A stretch of 35,921 nt of DNA from contig NZ_KB907023.1 of assembly GCF_000381745.1 (NCBI RefSeq), forward strand, positions 1-35,921. Direction: 5' to 3'. The position numbers and the translations under genes are program-made. Every line of letters starts with the position of its first letter. Position 1 is the first letter of the stretch. The notes beneath the pieces are model-generated. The model saw only the letters and a list, made by a program, of their open reading frames with translations. It had not been told where the DNA came from and searched no databases. Below, one piece after another: positions 18,823 through 27,385 of the stretch. This stretch comes from Psychromonas ossibalaenae ATCC BAA-1528 (GTDB lineage: Bacteria > Pseudomonadota > Gammaproteobacteria > Enterobacterales > Psychromonadaceae).

Positions 18823-19130
18823 GAGTACTCCCCTTCGAGTCATTTAATATTCTGTAAAATGCACTCTCAACTTATAGTTGATTTCCTTACACGACAAGGA
18901 TCAACAACGGGAGCACAGTTATCCGCGATAACTCGTGTAATAACACTAACGGCTCCAATCACCGTGATTAGTAATAGTAACACCTGATAAAATAGATACA
19001 TTACCGCTGACCCAGAGATCATTGCCTAACGTGACACTCGAGCCGTATTCACTTTTTGATGTTCAGGATACACTTGCTCCTCCGCCGCAGATAAGGAGTG
19101 ATTACTTGAAGCTTGCCTTTTTTTATCTAC

Positions 19131-19472
19131 TCACATTAGCACTTTCGCATAAGAAGAGCGCTCAATTTCTACGACTTCAACAGTTAAAGAAGTTGATACA
19201 AAATCAAAACTCTTTAGTTCTGTCAATACCAAACCGGATAATATAGAACGCTGTTCTGCAGTACGACCAGACAATATTTTTACAACAACGTGAATAAATG
19301 CGTTTTTCACTGGACCAGTCTGATAGTTATCAAAACATAAAGCTCTTGTTTTAATATCATAAGCTTCAAAGAGCTTTGAGTTTAAAGCTCCAGCAAAAAC
19401 AGCACCAATTAGCTGATCGGGTTTAACAATAGTGTGTAAGTCTGATGAATATTCAATTATACAGTGAGGCAT
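19131..19472 (-). CDS. 5-carboxymethyl-2-hydroxymuconate isomerase-like protein
   Basis: About 113 aa, tautomerase superfamily, CHMI (HpaF-like) family. After Met the sequence is PHCIIEYSSDL; the Pro that follows Met is the catalytic base of tautomerases. The later AFIHVVVKILSGRTAEQRSILSGLVL matches the CHMI core. The enzyme isomerises a ring-cleavage product in homoprotocatechuate degradation, but no other hpa genes are here, so its substrate in this genome is open. The ATG at 19472 follows AAGGAG; an upstream in-frame start at 19502 would bury Pro2 and is unlikely. Confidence 0.82.
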   Translation of the reverse strand: MPHCIIEYSSDLHTIVKPDQLIGAVFAGALNSKLFEAYDIKTRALCFDNYQTGPVKNAFIHVVVKILSGRTAEQRSILSGLVLTELKSFDFVSTSLTVEVVEIERSSYAKVLM

Positions 19473-19738
19473 TATTACTCCTTGTGAGTATGACAATGTC
19501 AAAAGTTTAAGACTGAAGTTTTCTTATAGAAAAGTAGCGACAGCTACATTACGTATAGTGATTTATTTTATTATTTTTTGCATCCTACCAACCCTGCTGC
19601 GGGTAAAATAACCGCTGTTTTTACATGATAGTAATGTTGCTTGGATATTAAAAATAGATAGAGCCTAAATTTCTCTAGACTCTTATTTAGCAGAGGTAGT
19701 AAGCGGCATTGCAAAACTGCTTAACTATTGGGAAATTG

Positions 19739-19762
19739 CCGTTAACAAAATTAACGGTTTTT
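19739..19762. terminator. Short hairpin with flanking A and T runs
   Basis: CCGTTAA (19739-19745), 5-base loop, TTAACGG (19751-19757), then five T. It lies 18 bases past the DUF3297 stop. Its T run is on the plus strand, so it fits best as a terminator for rightward transcription, though it may act on the minus-strand gene too. Confidence 0.45.
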
Positions 19763-19774
19763 CAGCAATACGTC

Positions 19775-20023
19775 TTAACTATAAAAGGCTTCAACTGTCC
19801 CTTTTACCTTCATCAAAAGCGGCTGACCGCGACGGTCCAGCGCTTTGTGCGACGCGACTTTTATCCAGCCTTCGCTGATACAATATTCTTCGACATCAAA
19901 ACGTTCTTTACCGTTGATCAGAATACGTATGTCGTGTTCGAAAACTTCTGCCACATGATGTGGGCTGCGAGAATTGATGGAAAGGCGATCCGGTAAAGCT
20001 GGTAGCGATTTAGTGTCGTTCAT
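19775..20023 (-). CDS. DUF3297 family protein
   Basis: An 82-aa soluble protein, recognised from LPDRLSINSRSPHHV, VEEYCISEGWIKV and the GQPLLMKVKGTVEAFY end. The family is widespread in proteobacteria and has no assigned function. Length is typical. The ATG at 20023 follows an AGGT. It is a single gene facing an AT-rich gap. Confidence 0.82.
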   Translation of the reverse strand: MNDTKSLPALPDRLSINSRSPHHVAEVFEHDIRILINGKERFDVEEYCISEGWIKVASHKALDRRGQPLLMKVKGTVEAFYS

Positions 20024-20438
20024 GTTCGTGACCTGTAGTAAATTAAAAAGTGCGCTATTGTAGACAAGATAGGCTTTACGCTCAAGACCTGCAGTAACAA
20101 ATGTTAGCTCTGTGCCAGAATAGTGCTAATGCCCTATTTTTAAATAGGGCCCAAATATCTCTAGAAATACCAGGCATTGTGAATAACTTTTGCTAAGCGT
20201 ATCGAAAATATAAAGTAGGCAGCCAGTATAAAAAATTCAATAAATTTCAAATTACTTCCGAGTTTAGTAATAGCTTGAAAACTTATGTCATACCAGTTCT
20301 ACTAATTAGATGATCTATTTAGGCGTAGGGAAAATGGATGAAAGCCAGCTTCCACGTAACTTTCCAGTACGTATTGCGCAGTTTGGGCCATTTGAAAACT
20401 ATTGAATATGTGCATTACATAGGTCTTATTAGCCTTAA
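20024..20438. other. AT-rich intergenic region
   Basis: About 415 bases. The only structure I see is the near-palindrome GCCCTATTT/AAATAGGGC at 20131-20150, which could end transcription entering from either side. No gene found. Confidence 0.4.
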
Positions 20439-20597
20439 TTAGTCAGATTTTACTACTGACTTTGAAAAGAAAACAAATGGGATAGCAAATGGCCCGACAA
20501 CTAATGCAGCTAACACCCAAAATATGATATTCGCTTTACGAGACCTTGCTATGAAATAGCAAATAATAATGCTGATTACGCATATGATTAAGGCTGC
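20439..20597 (-). pseudogene. Remnant of a small membrane protein gene
   Basis: An open minus-strand frame ending at 20439 encodes ALIICVISIIICYFIARSRK, then ANIIFWVLAALVVGPFAIPF and VFFSKSVVKSD. Two hydrophobic helices joined by a basic turn with a GPFAIPF motif look like a genuine small membrane protein. There is no usable start codon, and a stop lies just upstream, so the 5' end seems lost. The family is not identified. Confidence 0.3.
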
Positions 20598-20757
20598 TTA
20601 AATTTTTGGCTTTTAAAAAAGTTAAAACGCTATTAGCAGAATCAACTTTGCTGTAGCTAAAAGAGCGTATTTACAAAACGGTAAACATTACGCTTTGCGA
20701 GCATTTCACAAAGCACCTCATACAAAACACGCTTACATGATTCAGCATTAAATTTAA

Positions 20758-20815
20758 AGCCAACATGAAATTCACCGGCACCGGTCACGGCGTCCGGTGA
20801 AACACTTTGTTAGTT
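20758..20815 (-). repeat. attC-like imperfect palindrome after the acetyltransferase gene
   Basis: A 58-bp imperfect palindrome with outer boxes GCCAAC (20759-20764) and GTTAGTT (20809-20815) and an inner stem TTCACCGG (20771-20778)/CCGGTGAA (20794-20801). The stop codon of the acetyltransferase lies in the outer box (AACTAACAAAG on the minus strand), as in integron cassettes. The gene's 5' side begins right after CCCGTTATATG, resembling the cassette junction. The core boxes deviate from the GTTRRRY consensus, so this may be a decayed single cassette. A 43-codon minus-strand open frame at 20657-20788 overlaps it and is of doubtful meaning. Confidence 0.5.
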
Positions 20816-21451
20816 GCTATTTTTTAAGTGAGATCTTATCATCATTTTAAATAGTTCTTGGCTATATTGATATTTCTTTTCTTTCTCTTGAAATCTTTTA
20901 TCAAATTTATTTGCCTCGTCTTGATCTAAATTAAACACATCACTTTGCTTCATTTTCCACTTTTTAGTTCCAAAGAATCCGGGCTGAAGTTCAAGAACGA
21001 GTAATCCTAACGGATATTCACTATCCATATTACTTACTTGATAGTCAATTCCGTTTTTAAAGCCAAGTTTACAATAATTGTGTGGATCTCCGTAAATAGT
21101 AATTGCTGCTACTCCCATATTTGCTGCTAATGATTTTGTCTTTTCAACTAATGCCGTACCAATACCTTTTCGTTGATAATCGGGATGAACACATAGAGGA
21201 CCAAAAGATACCGTTTGGATTTTTTCTTCATCATTATTAATTAAATAAGAGTGTGTATACATAATGGAAGCAACTATTTTGCCATCAAGTTCTACTACAT
21301 AAGCAAGTTCCCTGATAAAATCTTTATGCTCACGTAGTATGTGACATAAATAGTGTTCATTACATCCTGGAAAATATAAATTCCAAAAGGCTTCTCTTGT
21401 AAGCTCTTCAACTTGGGTGTAATCGTCTTTTGTTTCTAATCGTATATTCAT
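20810..21451 (-). CDS. GNAT family N-acetyltransferase (YhbS-like)
   Basis: A 213-aa GNAT protein: MNIRLETKDDYTQVEELTREAF at the start, the beta strand VSFGPLCVHPDYQRKGIGTALVEK carrying the acetyl-CoA-binding QRKGIG loop, and GDPHNYCKLGFKNG typical of YhbS-type members. A C-terminal extension of about 60 residues is lysine-rich and helical (DQDEANKFDKRFQEKEKKYQ). The acceptor is unknown. It is flanked by an attC-like palindrome at its 3' end and is AT-richer than the adjacent rsgA, which suggests that it arrived as a mobile cassette. Confidence 0.85.
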   Translation of the reverse strand: MNIRLETKDDYTQVEELTREAFWNLYFPGCNEHYLCHILREHKDFIRELAYVVELDGKIVASIMYTHSYLINNDEEKIQTVSFGPLCVHPDYQRKGIGTALVEKTKSLAANMGVAAITIYGDPHNYCKLGFKNGIDYQVSNMDSEYPLGLLVLELQPGFFGTKKWKMKQSDVFNLDQDEANKFDKRFQEKEKKYQYSQELFKMMIRSHLKNSN

Positions 21452-21547
21452 ATAACGGGTGTCTCCAACCTCTACTCAGTAACATCTTCTCAGCAAGCAC
21501 CTATAATTCGGCACTTTTCAAGATAGATGTCACTGCTTACTTAATTA

Positions 21548-22606
21548 TTAAGCGCCATTTCTTGCTCGTTTTTTAGCGGACATAAACGTTTTACACATCT
21601 TGCCAAATTGCTTATCAGCGCTACGCCTTTCTGCTAGGGTCGCGCCATTTCTGGCTTGCTCTCTGAGCAGTTTATTGTAGTTATCTAGTCGCCTTTGATC
21701 GAGTTGCTCGGCTTCAACCGCAGCGCGTACTGCGCAGCCCGGCTCTGATTGATGCTGACAATCGGAAAATCGGCACTGTGATACTAGCAACTCGATATCG
21801 GCAAAGGTTTCTGCCACGCCTTCTTCACAGCTAGCAAGCTGCAATTCACGCATCCCCGGTGTATCCATCAATAGACCGCCCTCTGGCAGTGGTAACAACA
21901 TGCGATAGGTCGTTGTATGGCGGCCTTTGCTGTCGTCTTCACGTATGCCGCCAGTTTCTTGAGACTGCTCGCCTGCCAGGGTGTTGATCAAGGTCGATTT
22001 CCCCACACCTGAAGAGCCCATAAAGGCGACGGTTTGCCCTGCATTGCACCAACTGCGTAGCCCTTGCAGCGTTTCTGCCTCAAGGGCGTTAACTACTTCA
22101 GTGATAAGTAAAGCGTCGAGCTTTTGAACTCGAGCTCGCTTTTCTTCGGCGTCGTCACAAAGGTCGGCTTTGGTTAACACCACCACGGGGTCTACTTTGG
22201 CTTCTTTCGCTATAGCGAGATAGCGCTCAATGCGACTTAAGTTGAAGTCGTGGTTAAGGGAGCAGACAATAAACAATGTATCGACGTTAGCTGCGATCAA
22301 TTGCTCTTTCACTTTTGGCCCTGGGGCTTTGCGACTAAATAGTGAATTTCGGTCCAGTAAACGTTCAAACCGCAGCGTTTCACTGCTCAGTAGAATCCAG
22401 TCTCCCACCGTCATAGAGGGTAGCTGGATATGGGCATCGAGATGAAATGTCTGCGCTTCGGTCGTGACGATATAGCCACTTTTGTGCTGGGCAATCACGC
22501 GACCAGCGGTGCAATTATCGTAATCGTCTAAAGTTAGTTGTTGGGTAAAGTAATTTTTCCATCCAAGTTGAGTCAAATTGACTGGATGAGTAAAAATAGA
22601 ATTCAT
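21548..22606 (-). CDS. rsgA: Ribosome small subunit-dependent GTPase RsgA
   Basis: A 352-aa circularly permuted GTPase that aids late 30S ribosome maturation. The N-terminal OB-like domain spans about 1-95; the G motifs appear in permuted order: G4 TKAD (145-148), G1 GSSGVGKS (197-204), G3 DTPG (248-251). A zinc-binding C278...C283-x-H285...C291 cluster ([14 protein letters not shown]) follows, then a basic helical tail. All key residues are present. It is not next to orn or psd, the usual rsgA neighbours in enterics and relatives, so it may be a second, paralogous copy. A leader with a short peptide gene lies upstream. Confidence 0.92.
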   Translation of the reverse strand: MNSIFTHPVNLTQLGWKNYFTQQLTLDDYDNCTAGRVIAQHKSGYIVTTEAQTFHLDAHIQLPSMTVGDWILLSSETLRFERLLDRNSLFSRKAPGPKVKEQLIAANVDTLFIVCSLNHDFNLSRIERYLAIAKEAKVDPVVVLTKADLCDDAEEKRARVQKLDALLITEVVNALEAETLQGLRSWCNAGQTVAFMGSSGVGKSTLINTLAGEQSQETGGIREDDSKGRHTTTYRMLLPLPEGGLLMDTPGMRELQLASCEEGVAETFADIELLVSQCRFSDCQHQSEPGCAVRAAVEAEQLDQRRLDNYNKLLREQARNGATLAERRSADKQFGKMCKTFMSAKKRARNGA

Positions 22607-22769
22607 GATAGTACCTACTGTAAAACAGCATAAACAAAATAGGAGGTCGGGTACTGACTGAAATATGTGCAGTGCTAATGCTACAAAGCATTAACGAGAC
22701 CCCGGTATGAGATCACCGGGCAAATAGAAGGGGATATACTAGCTAAGTCGCAGTGCGACGGGAGTTAAA
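22607..22769 (-). promoter_or_regulatory. rsgA leader region with several hairpins
   Basis: Between a 15-codon leader ORF and rsgA the transcript can fold several short stems: GTCGCA/TGCGAC (22747-22759), CCCGGT/ACCGGG (22701-22706 with 22715-22720) and TAATGC/GCATTA (22676-22681 with 22688-22693). A leader ORF followed by stacked alternative hairpins before the structural gene resembles translation-coupled attenuation. This is inferred from layout only; the folding was done by eye. Confidence 0.45.
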
Positions 22770-22817
22770 TTAAGCTTTAACGCCTTCTTGTGCCGGGTGG
22801 GTATTAGTTACAATCAT
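22770..22817 (-). CDS. 15-residue leader peptide upstream of rsgA
   Basis: A short ORF encoding MIVTNTHPAQEGVKA and a TAA stop. AAAGGAATAAG gives a good ribosome site before its ATG at 22817. It lies about 163 bases upstream of rsgA and behind a promoter-like sequence, with hairpins between. I do not recognise the peptide. It could couple ribosome stalling to rsgA expression. No other known gene overlaps it. Confidence 0.5.
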   Translation of the reverse strand: MIVTNTHPAQEGVKA

Positions 22818-22855
22818 CTTATTCCTTTCTTATCTTGGTTACGAAACAGTTCGCA

Positions 22856-22883
22856 ACACTACACTAATGCGGACTGTTGTCAA
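22856..22883 (-). promoter_or_regulatory. Candidate promoter for the leader-rsgA transcript
   Basis: On the minus strand, a perfect TTGACA (22883-22878) is followed after 16 bases by TAGTGT (22861-22856), with the leader ORF starting about 40 bases later. The -10 is weak (three of six bases), which would suit a regulated promoter. Confidence 0.45.
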
Positions 22884-22984
22884 GTTTGTTGTGACACTTT
22901 TAGTGCCTACGGAACCGCGGCTTAGGCATGAATCGCGTTGGTATCGTAGAGCTTGATCTCGGTATTGCCTCGACTTAAAGGGTA

Positions 22985-23330
22985 ATCTCCCCTAATAATG
23001 TTTCGACTGCTATCGGCTAATCCCAAATAATGTCTAAATCCTAGCAGTTTTTGTCTCAATTGGGGCAACCACTCTCTCAATTTGAGAGACCGTTTTACCT
23101 TTATCCACTGCTCATATTCGCTTAGTGTGACTTTCTGTTTTTTTACCCCGGTTCTTCGTCTTAATCTCACTTTGCCATTGGCATCTGTTTCCAATCAAAT
23201 TCAAATTCTGACAATACAAAATGACGTTTTCTCCCGACATGACATCTGCGGAAGCGCATCAATGATGTTTGACCTTCTGCCGCGTCCAAATTGAATTTAT
23301 TTAATCGTTTCGGTAATACAGATCCGCTTA
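22985..23330 (-). pseudogene. Decayed group II intron maturase (LtrA-like) fragment
   Basis: A piece of a group II intron reverse transcriptase/maturase. One frame gives VLPKRLNKFNLDAAEGQTS then RKRHFVLSEFEFDW; after a one-base shift near 23190 the next frame gives ETDANGKVRLRRRTGVKKQK and WLPQLRQKLLGFRHYLGLA. These correspond to the end of the RT domain and the maturase X domain. The match stops near 22985, after DSSRN, so the C-terminal zone, RNA domains V-VI and most of the RT domain are missing. Its best-matching relative in the window is the maturase at the right edge, sharing CTAAATCCTAGCAGTTTT on the plus strand. Confidence 0.75.
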
Positions 23331-23339
23331 ATATTATGC

Positions 23340-23600
23340 TCTGCTTTAGGAAGCACGACTTCCCAGCTTGTTATATAATCCCTTAAAATCAGTTGATTAG
23401 ACAGTGTCCCAGAAGGCTTATCTAATCATTATTTTCTCTGCCGATTCATAATATATTATGTCTGCTTTACAATGCTGGTACAGAAGGAATGATTTTGATG
23501 GTATCGGCTTAGTTGGGGATAACCTCTATAAGGCGGGAATGTATATATCAATCATTCCATATAAAAACTGACAATAACAGCCTGTTTTTCAAAAAACTAA
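23340..23600. other. Intergenic region between maturase remnant and chitinase terminator
   Basis: AT-rich. A plus-strand 37-codon frame at 23458-23571 (MSALQCWYRRNDFDGIGLVG and on) starts at an ATG but has no ribosome site or recognised family, so I do not call it a gene. Confidence 0.35.
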
Positions 23601-23638
23601 AAAAGGCCAAAGTAAACTACATATTACTTTGGCCTTTT
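23601..23638. terminator. Rho-independent terminator of the chitinase gene
   Basis: Perfect 15-bp stem AAAAGGCCAAAGTAA (23601-23615) and TTACTTTGGCCTTTT (23624-23638), 8-base loop, followed on the minus strand by a run of T. It lies about 70 bases past the chitinase stop and could work in both directions. Confidence 0.85.
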
Positions 23639-23710
23639 GTTGTTACTCAGTTAAATGAATTTAAAAATCAGCAGACCGAACGGCTTAATTCTGCCTGCTG
23701 TTCACTCGTA

Positions 23711-26409
23711 TTATTTATCTGCTGTTATACCATATGTTTTACCATCAACTTCGAAGGTAAAGTCCGTCGGAACAGGCATCGGCATATAGACACGGATCCC
23801 TACATCAATTGTCTCACCAGATGCAAAGTCGGCGACTCCATACGGAAGCTCCCCATCCCAATCATTAGGCTCCCCATCCTTCAGCGTTAGGACGTAACGA
23901 TGGAAATCGTCCGATAAACCACCGACATTACCCATAGCTGTGCCGCTTTCGGCAATATGAGATGCGCTGATAACGACCCCGCTGTATTGATCAACAATAT
24001 TTGTAACTCCGTTTTCTCCATTTACTAGCGGCTCATAAGGTCGCATTGTTAATGGATCCGATGACTCACTATTAAGCGGAACAGCCGGTGATACATTAAA
24101 GGAAATTTTCGCTCCTGTTAGATCAACATCTGAATTATTGGTCAGTTTAACCGCAATTTGAAGCGGATAGTTAGCCTCACCTACTGGCATAAAACCAACC
24201 AGGTCAACATCTACATCAAGTGTTTCAGCTGCAGGCACAAAGCTTTCATCACCGGCTTTAATACCGTAAGGTGACGCATCTTTAAGCATATTGTATGCAG
24301 TATCGGTAAATGTGCTGCCAAAATAATGATGGCCTAAGCCGTTTTGTTCTGGCGTTGAGTAATCACCCGCCAATTCCCAAAGCATAATACCGCCTGCTCC
24401 TTGGTCAATCGCATACTGCACTTTGGCCTGGAAAGTATCCATATTATCCGTTGATAAGAACACCCCCCTTCTGTTCATTCCATAACCAGGTTGACTGAGC
24501 GATATTATCAACATGCCCAACATAATCACCAACACGCGGCTCATCCTCATGCCCAAACGCTGTCAGATAAGGAGTCGGCAAGCCGTCGCGCAGATTATTG
24601 GTATGCCATACCGGATTCACACCAGCAAATATTTCTTCGCCTTGGGCATCCAGATCAAACCATAAGTTATCAATACCTTCTGCACCATAACCACAAGGAG
24701 AACCTGCAACCGTTAAAGCATTCCCACCTAAATTTTCGCAGGTTCCAAGCGGACACTCTGTTTGAACTGCAAGTGCAGATCTACCGCCCAGACCATTATT
24801 GCCGCCGCTCACATCCTGCCAGCCGCGCGAGTAGTACGGCAGGCCTATATTGATACGCCCGCCCTGCAGTGCGGAAATATTTATAAGACCAGTCAATGTT
24901 TAAATACCCCTGACCATTAAAGTATTTCGCATCGCCACCCTCATAAATCCCCGCATCAGCAATTTCACCGTCATTACCGTTATCGTACAGAGCAGCATTA
25001 TGCTCTACAAAGTGATTCCAGGTACCGTGCAGATCGTAGGACATGATATTGACATAATCTAAGTACTGCAATGCCTGGAAACCTTCAAAACCGCGCAGTA
25101 GATAACCCGATGATGGAGAAGCAATAGTCAGCATATAATGCTGTTGATCTTTTTCTCCCTGCTTGTCTAATTCATTACGCAGCGCTTCCATCAGCGCCAT
25201 ATAACCATCCCATAATTTACCACGATGTTTATTAGATACACTCCAGTCGTTAGGATGCCCGGCATCAGACATGGAAGACGGGTGTTCATCATCAATATCG
25301 ATGCCGTCGAAATCATAGGTTTTAACAAACTCAGCAGCTGACTTAGCAAAAACAGCAATAGCTTCGTGGTTGATTTCTCCAGTCTCTTCATCAATGGTTA
25401 AGTTATAAAAACCACCGTTAAATACACGGCCAAGTTCATCAATAGGGGAGCTGCCTTGAGCTTCTTCAGCAAAGAAACCGCCTGTTTCAGCCCAGCTGCC
25501 GACTGACAGCAGTAATTTAACATCGTGATCCTGTGCGTATTGATTTAACAGGTTAAAATGTCCTTTATAAGGCAGATTTGGATCCATCTTGTTTTCTTCA
25601 CCCTCCCATGTCATACCTGTCGCCGGGTTATCCGGCGGCTTTGGCGGCAGCGGCGGCTTAGGATCAATTATTCCTCCTTCTTCACCACCTTCACCAATCA
25701 CTGCACCTACTCCACCAGCTCCTTCTGGAGGAAGCTGAGTTGGTTTACCAGGAAGAATCGGAGTAATCGGCTCAACCGGATCAGTAATTTCAACTGGATC
25801 AACTGGATCAACTAGGCCTCCTTCTTCACCACCTTCACCAATCACTGCACCTACTCCACCAGCTCCTTCTGGAGGCAGCTGAGTTGGTTTATGAGGAGTA
25901 CTCGGACCAATCGGTTCAACCGGATCAGTAATTTCAGACGGCGGTTCGATAGGTCCGGTCGGACACTCTGTTTCATGCCAGAACCAAGGGTCGCCAGCAT
26001 CCGGCGGCGTCTCCCATGGGTTCGGATTATTGGCCGCGGTATAACATATTCCCTCATGAATGACGATATCACCATTCTCTACTTCAGTTTGTCCCTCAAC
26101 CCACGGGATGGGCTCCCAATCTTCACGTGGTTCAGGACGCTCAGGCAGTTCTTCTCCCGGACAAGGAACAGACTTGTAGAACCAAGATTCATCTGTCGGT
26201 GCTTCCCATACACTCGCATTGGGCTGTACTGTTAGGAAACATTCGCCTTGATAAATAACGACATCTCCCTTCTCAGTGTGAGTTTCTCCCTCAACCCATG
26301 GAGTAGGCTCTACATTTTCATATGCAGTGACATTAGCACTAAACGCCAGCACCGATGAAAATAAAGCTGCCGATACGGCTTTTCTCACTTTACTAACTTC
26401 AAATTTCAT
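23711..26409 (-). pseudogene. Secreted GH18 chitinase gene broken by two frameshifts
   Basis: Joining three frames gives about 898 codons: signal peptide (MKFEVSKVRKAVSAALFSSV...ANVTA), two CBM5/12-like chitin-binding modules (about 36-84 and 101-150, each with PWVEG and W-rich ends), a Pro/Gly linker with a 48-residue repeat, a GH18 domain, and a C-terminal ChiC-type domain. The catalytic motif DGIDIDDE is intact (acid Glu at about 375). The frame changes by +1 at a GGG near 24862-24864 (before GRINIGLPYYSRGWQDV) and by +1 in a G6 tract at 24463-24468 (before VFLSTDNMD). The catalytic domain also begins at MTWEGEENKMDPNLPYKGHF, apparently without the first barrel strands. Sequencing error in G runs could explain the shifts but not the missing strands. 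Confidence 0.8.
25673..25940 (-). repeat. 144-bp tandem repeat in the chitinase linker
   Basis: Two copies, the first at 25673-25816 and the second beginning at 25817 and continuing to about 25940, encode the unit KPTQLPPEGAGGVGAVIGEG and flanking DPVEP segments. The period is 48 codons, so copy number can change without breaking the frame. It links the chitin-binding modules to the catalytic domain. Confidence 0.85.
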
Positions 26410-26540
26410 GATTCATCCTTAGTTCTTAATTAAAACAGCTATATACATTCTTATGATCCCGCCTACAGAATAAAATTATCACAGGGGCATAAAAAAAAAC
26501 TAAATCAATATAAACCTGAAAAAACCTGTAACATAATGAT

Positions 26541-26600
26541 TACTAGTGAATCTTGGTGAATCTTGGTGAATATTAGTGGTTATTAGTGACTGATAGTGAG
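26541..26600. repeat. Six ten-base repeats upstream of the chitinase gene
   Basis: Successive 10-mers read tactagtgaa, tcttggtgaa, tcttggtgaa, tattagtggt, tattagtgac, tgatagtgag; two are identical and all keep the GTG near the end. The spacing equals one DNA helical turn, so the repeated GTGA would fall on one face of the helix. They lie 132-191 bases before the chitinase ATG. A regulator-binding array is likely; a coding origin is unlikely because the period is not a multiple of three. Confidence 0.6.
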
Positions 26601-26676
26601 TGACGCTTTTTACTGCTTACTAAACGTATTTATACCAATCTGATCTAAACCAGCAGTTCAGACACCGAGTTACGTT

Positions 26677-26850
26677 TTAAATAATCGTTTTGATCAGCGC
26701 AGTAATCAACATTATAAAAACTAAAATAGGCAATAGTTTACTATATTTGGCTTGTTGCTGTTCATCTACAGGTTTAGCAAAACGCTCAACTAAAATAACC
26801 ATCAACGCAACGGATGAGAATAATACAGCTAAAATAATTAACACGTTCAT
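26677..26850 (-). CDS. Small two-helix membrane protein
   Basis: A 57-aa protein: MNVLIILAVLFSSVALMVIL forms TM helix 1, a charged loop VERFAKPVDEQQQAKYSK follows, and LLPILVFIMLITALIKTII is TM helix 2. The start at 26850 has AGGTG six bases upstream. Function unknown; the architecture is common for small inner-membrane proteins of marine gammaproteobacteria. It stands alone between the chitinase promoter region and an IS fragment. Confidence 0.6.
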   Translation of the reverse strand: MNVLIILAVLFSSVALMVILVERFAKPVDEQQQAKYSKLLPILVFIMLITALIKTII

Positions 26851-26859
26851 AAGTAACAC

Positions 26860-27188
26860 CTAGACACAAACAAAAAGTATAGAAACAAACAATTATAATG
26901 AAGTAAGTGCTAAATAATCACAATATAAAAGTGGCAACAGCTTCAATTAAGCTATCTCCACTATATTGAGATGCTTTTTCACCCTGAGTAATACTGAACA
27001 TAACAAGGCTGTAGAATTACTCATTTTCAGCCACTATTTTAAAAACACAAACACCGTAATTTGTATTTGATTGATATTCGGCAGATTATTCTATTTTGGG
27101 AGGCTGATTTGTTAAATTGAGCAGTGAAACTGATGATAGGCTTATAGGGAAGGAATATTTGGGCTTATGGCTATCAATTACCCCATCT
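26860..27188. other. AT-rich intergenic region
   Basis: About 330 bases between the small membrane protein gene and the IS1182-type fragment. I see no gene, hairpin or site that I can support. Confidence 0.4.
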
Positions 27189-27371
27189 TCAATACAGGCT
27201 GGCTCGATTAAGCTTGGCTTGTTTTCGCTCTAACTCATCAAAAGTACCACTCCATTCCTTACCGGCATTCGAAAGCACTTTACAGCCATCAATGGCAAAC
27301 ATATGACGACCGATTAAGCCTTCTTTATCACATATCATCAGCACCTGTGTGAACATGGATTCAATTTGCTC
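27189..27371 (-). pseudogene. IS1182-type transposase fragment
   Basis: A minus-strand open stretch encodes EQIESMFTQVLMICDKEG then LIGRHMFAIDGCKVLSNAGK and EWSGTFDELERKQAKL, matching the middle of IS1182-type (DDE) transposases, where F-A-I/V-D-G-C-K...SNA-K-EWSGT is conserved and the D is catalytic. It is bounded by stop codons at both ends, and I see no terminal repeats. It is a relic at the end of the cassette region, just beyond the WG-repeat gene. Confidence 0.75.
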
Positions 27372-27385
27372 ACTCTACCTCTTTT

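Noticed and set aside
20131..20150. GCCCTATTT/AAATAGGGC palindrome as an operator
   Set aside because: The centre is only two bases, with no nearby promoter; a transcription-ending or chance hairpin is simpler.
21481..21547. rsgA itself as an integron cassette
   Set aside because: A CAGTGACATCT/AGATGTTACTG hairpin lies after its stop, but there are no GTTRRRY boxes or attC arms; more likely a terminator.
25558..26235. Plus-strand reading frames opposite the chitinase linker
   Set aside because: They mirror the Pro/Gly/Glu-rich repeat on the opposite strand, giving biased compositions without ribosome sites or family matches.
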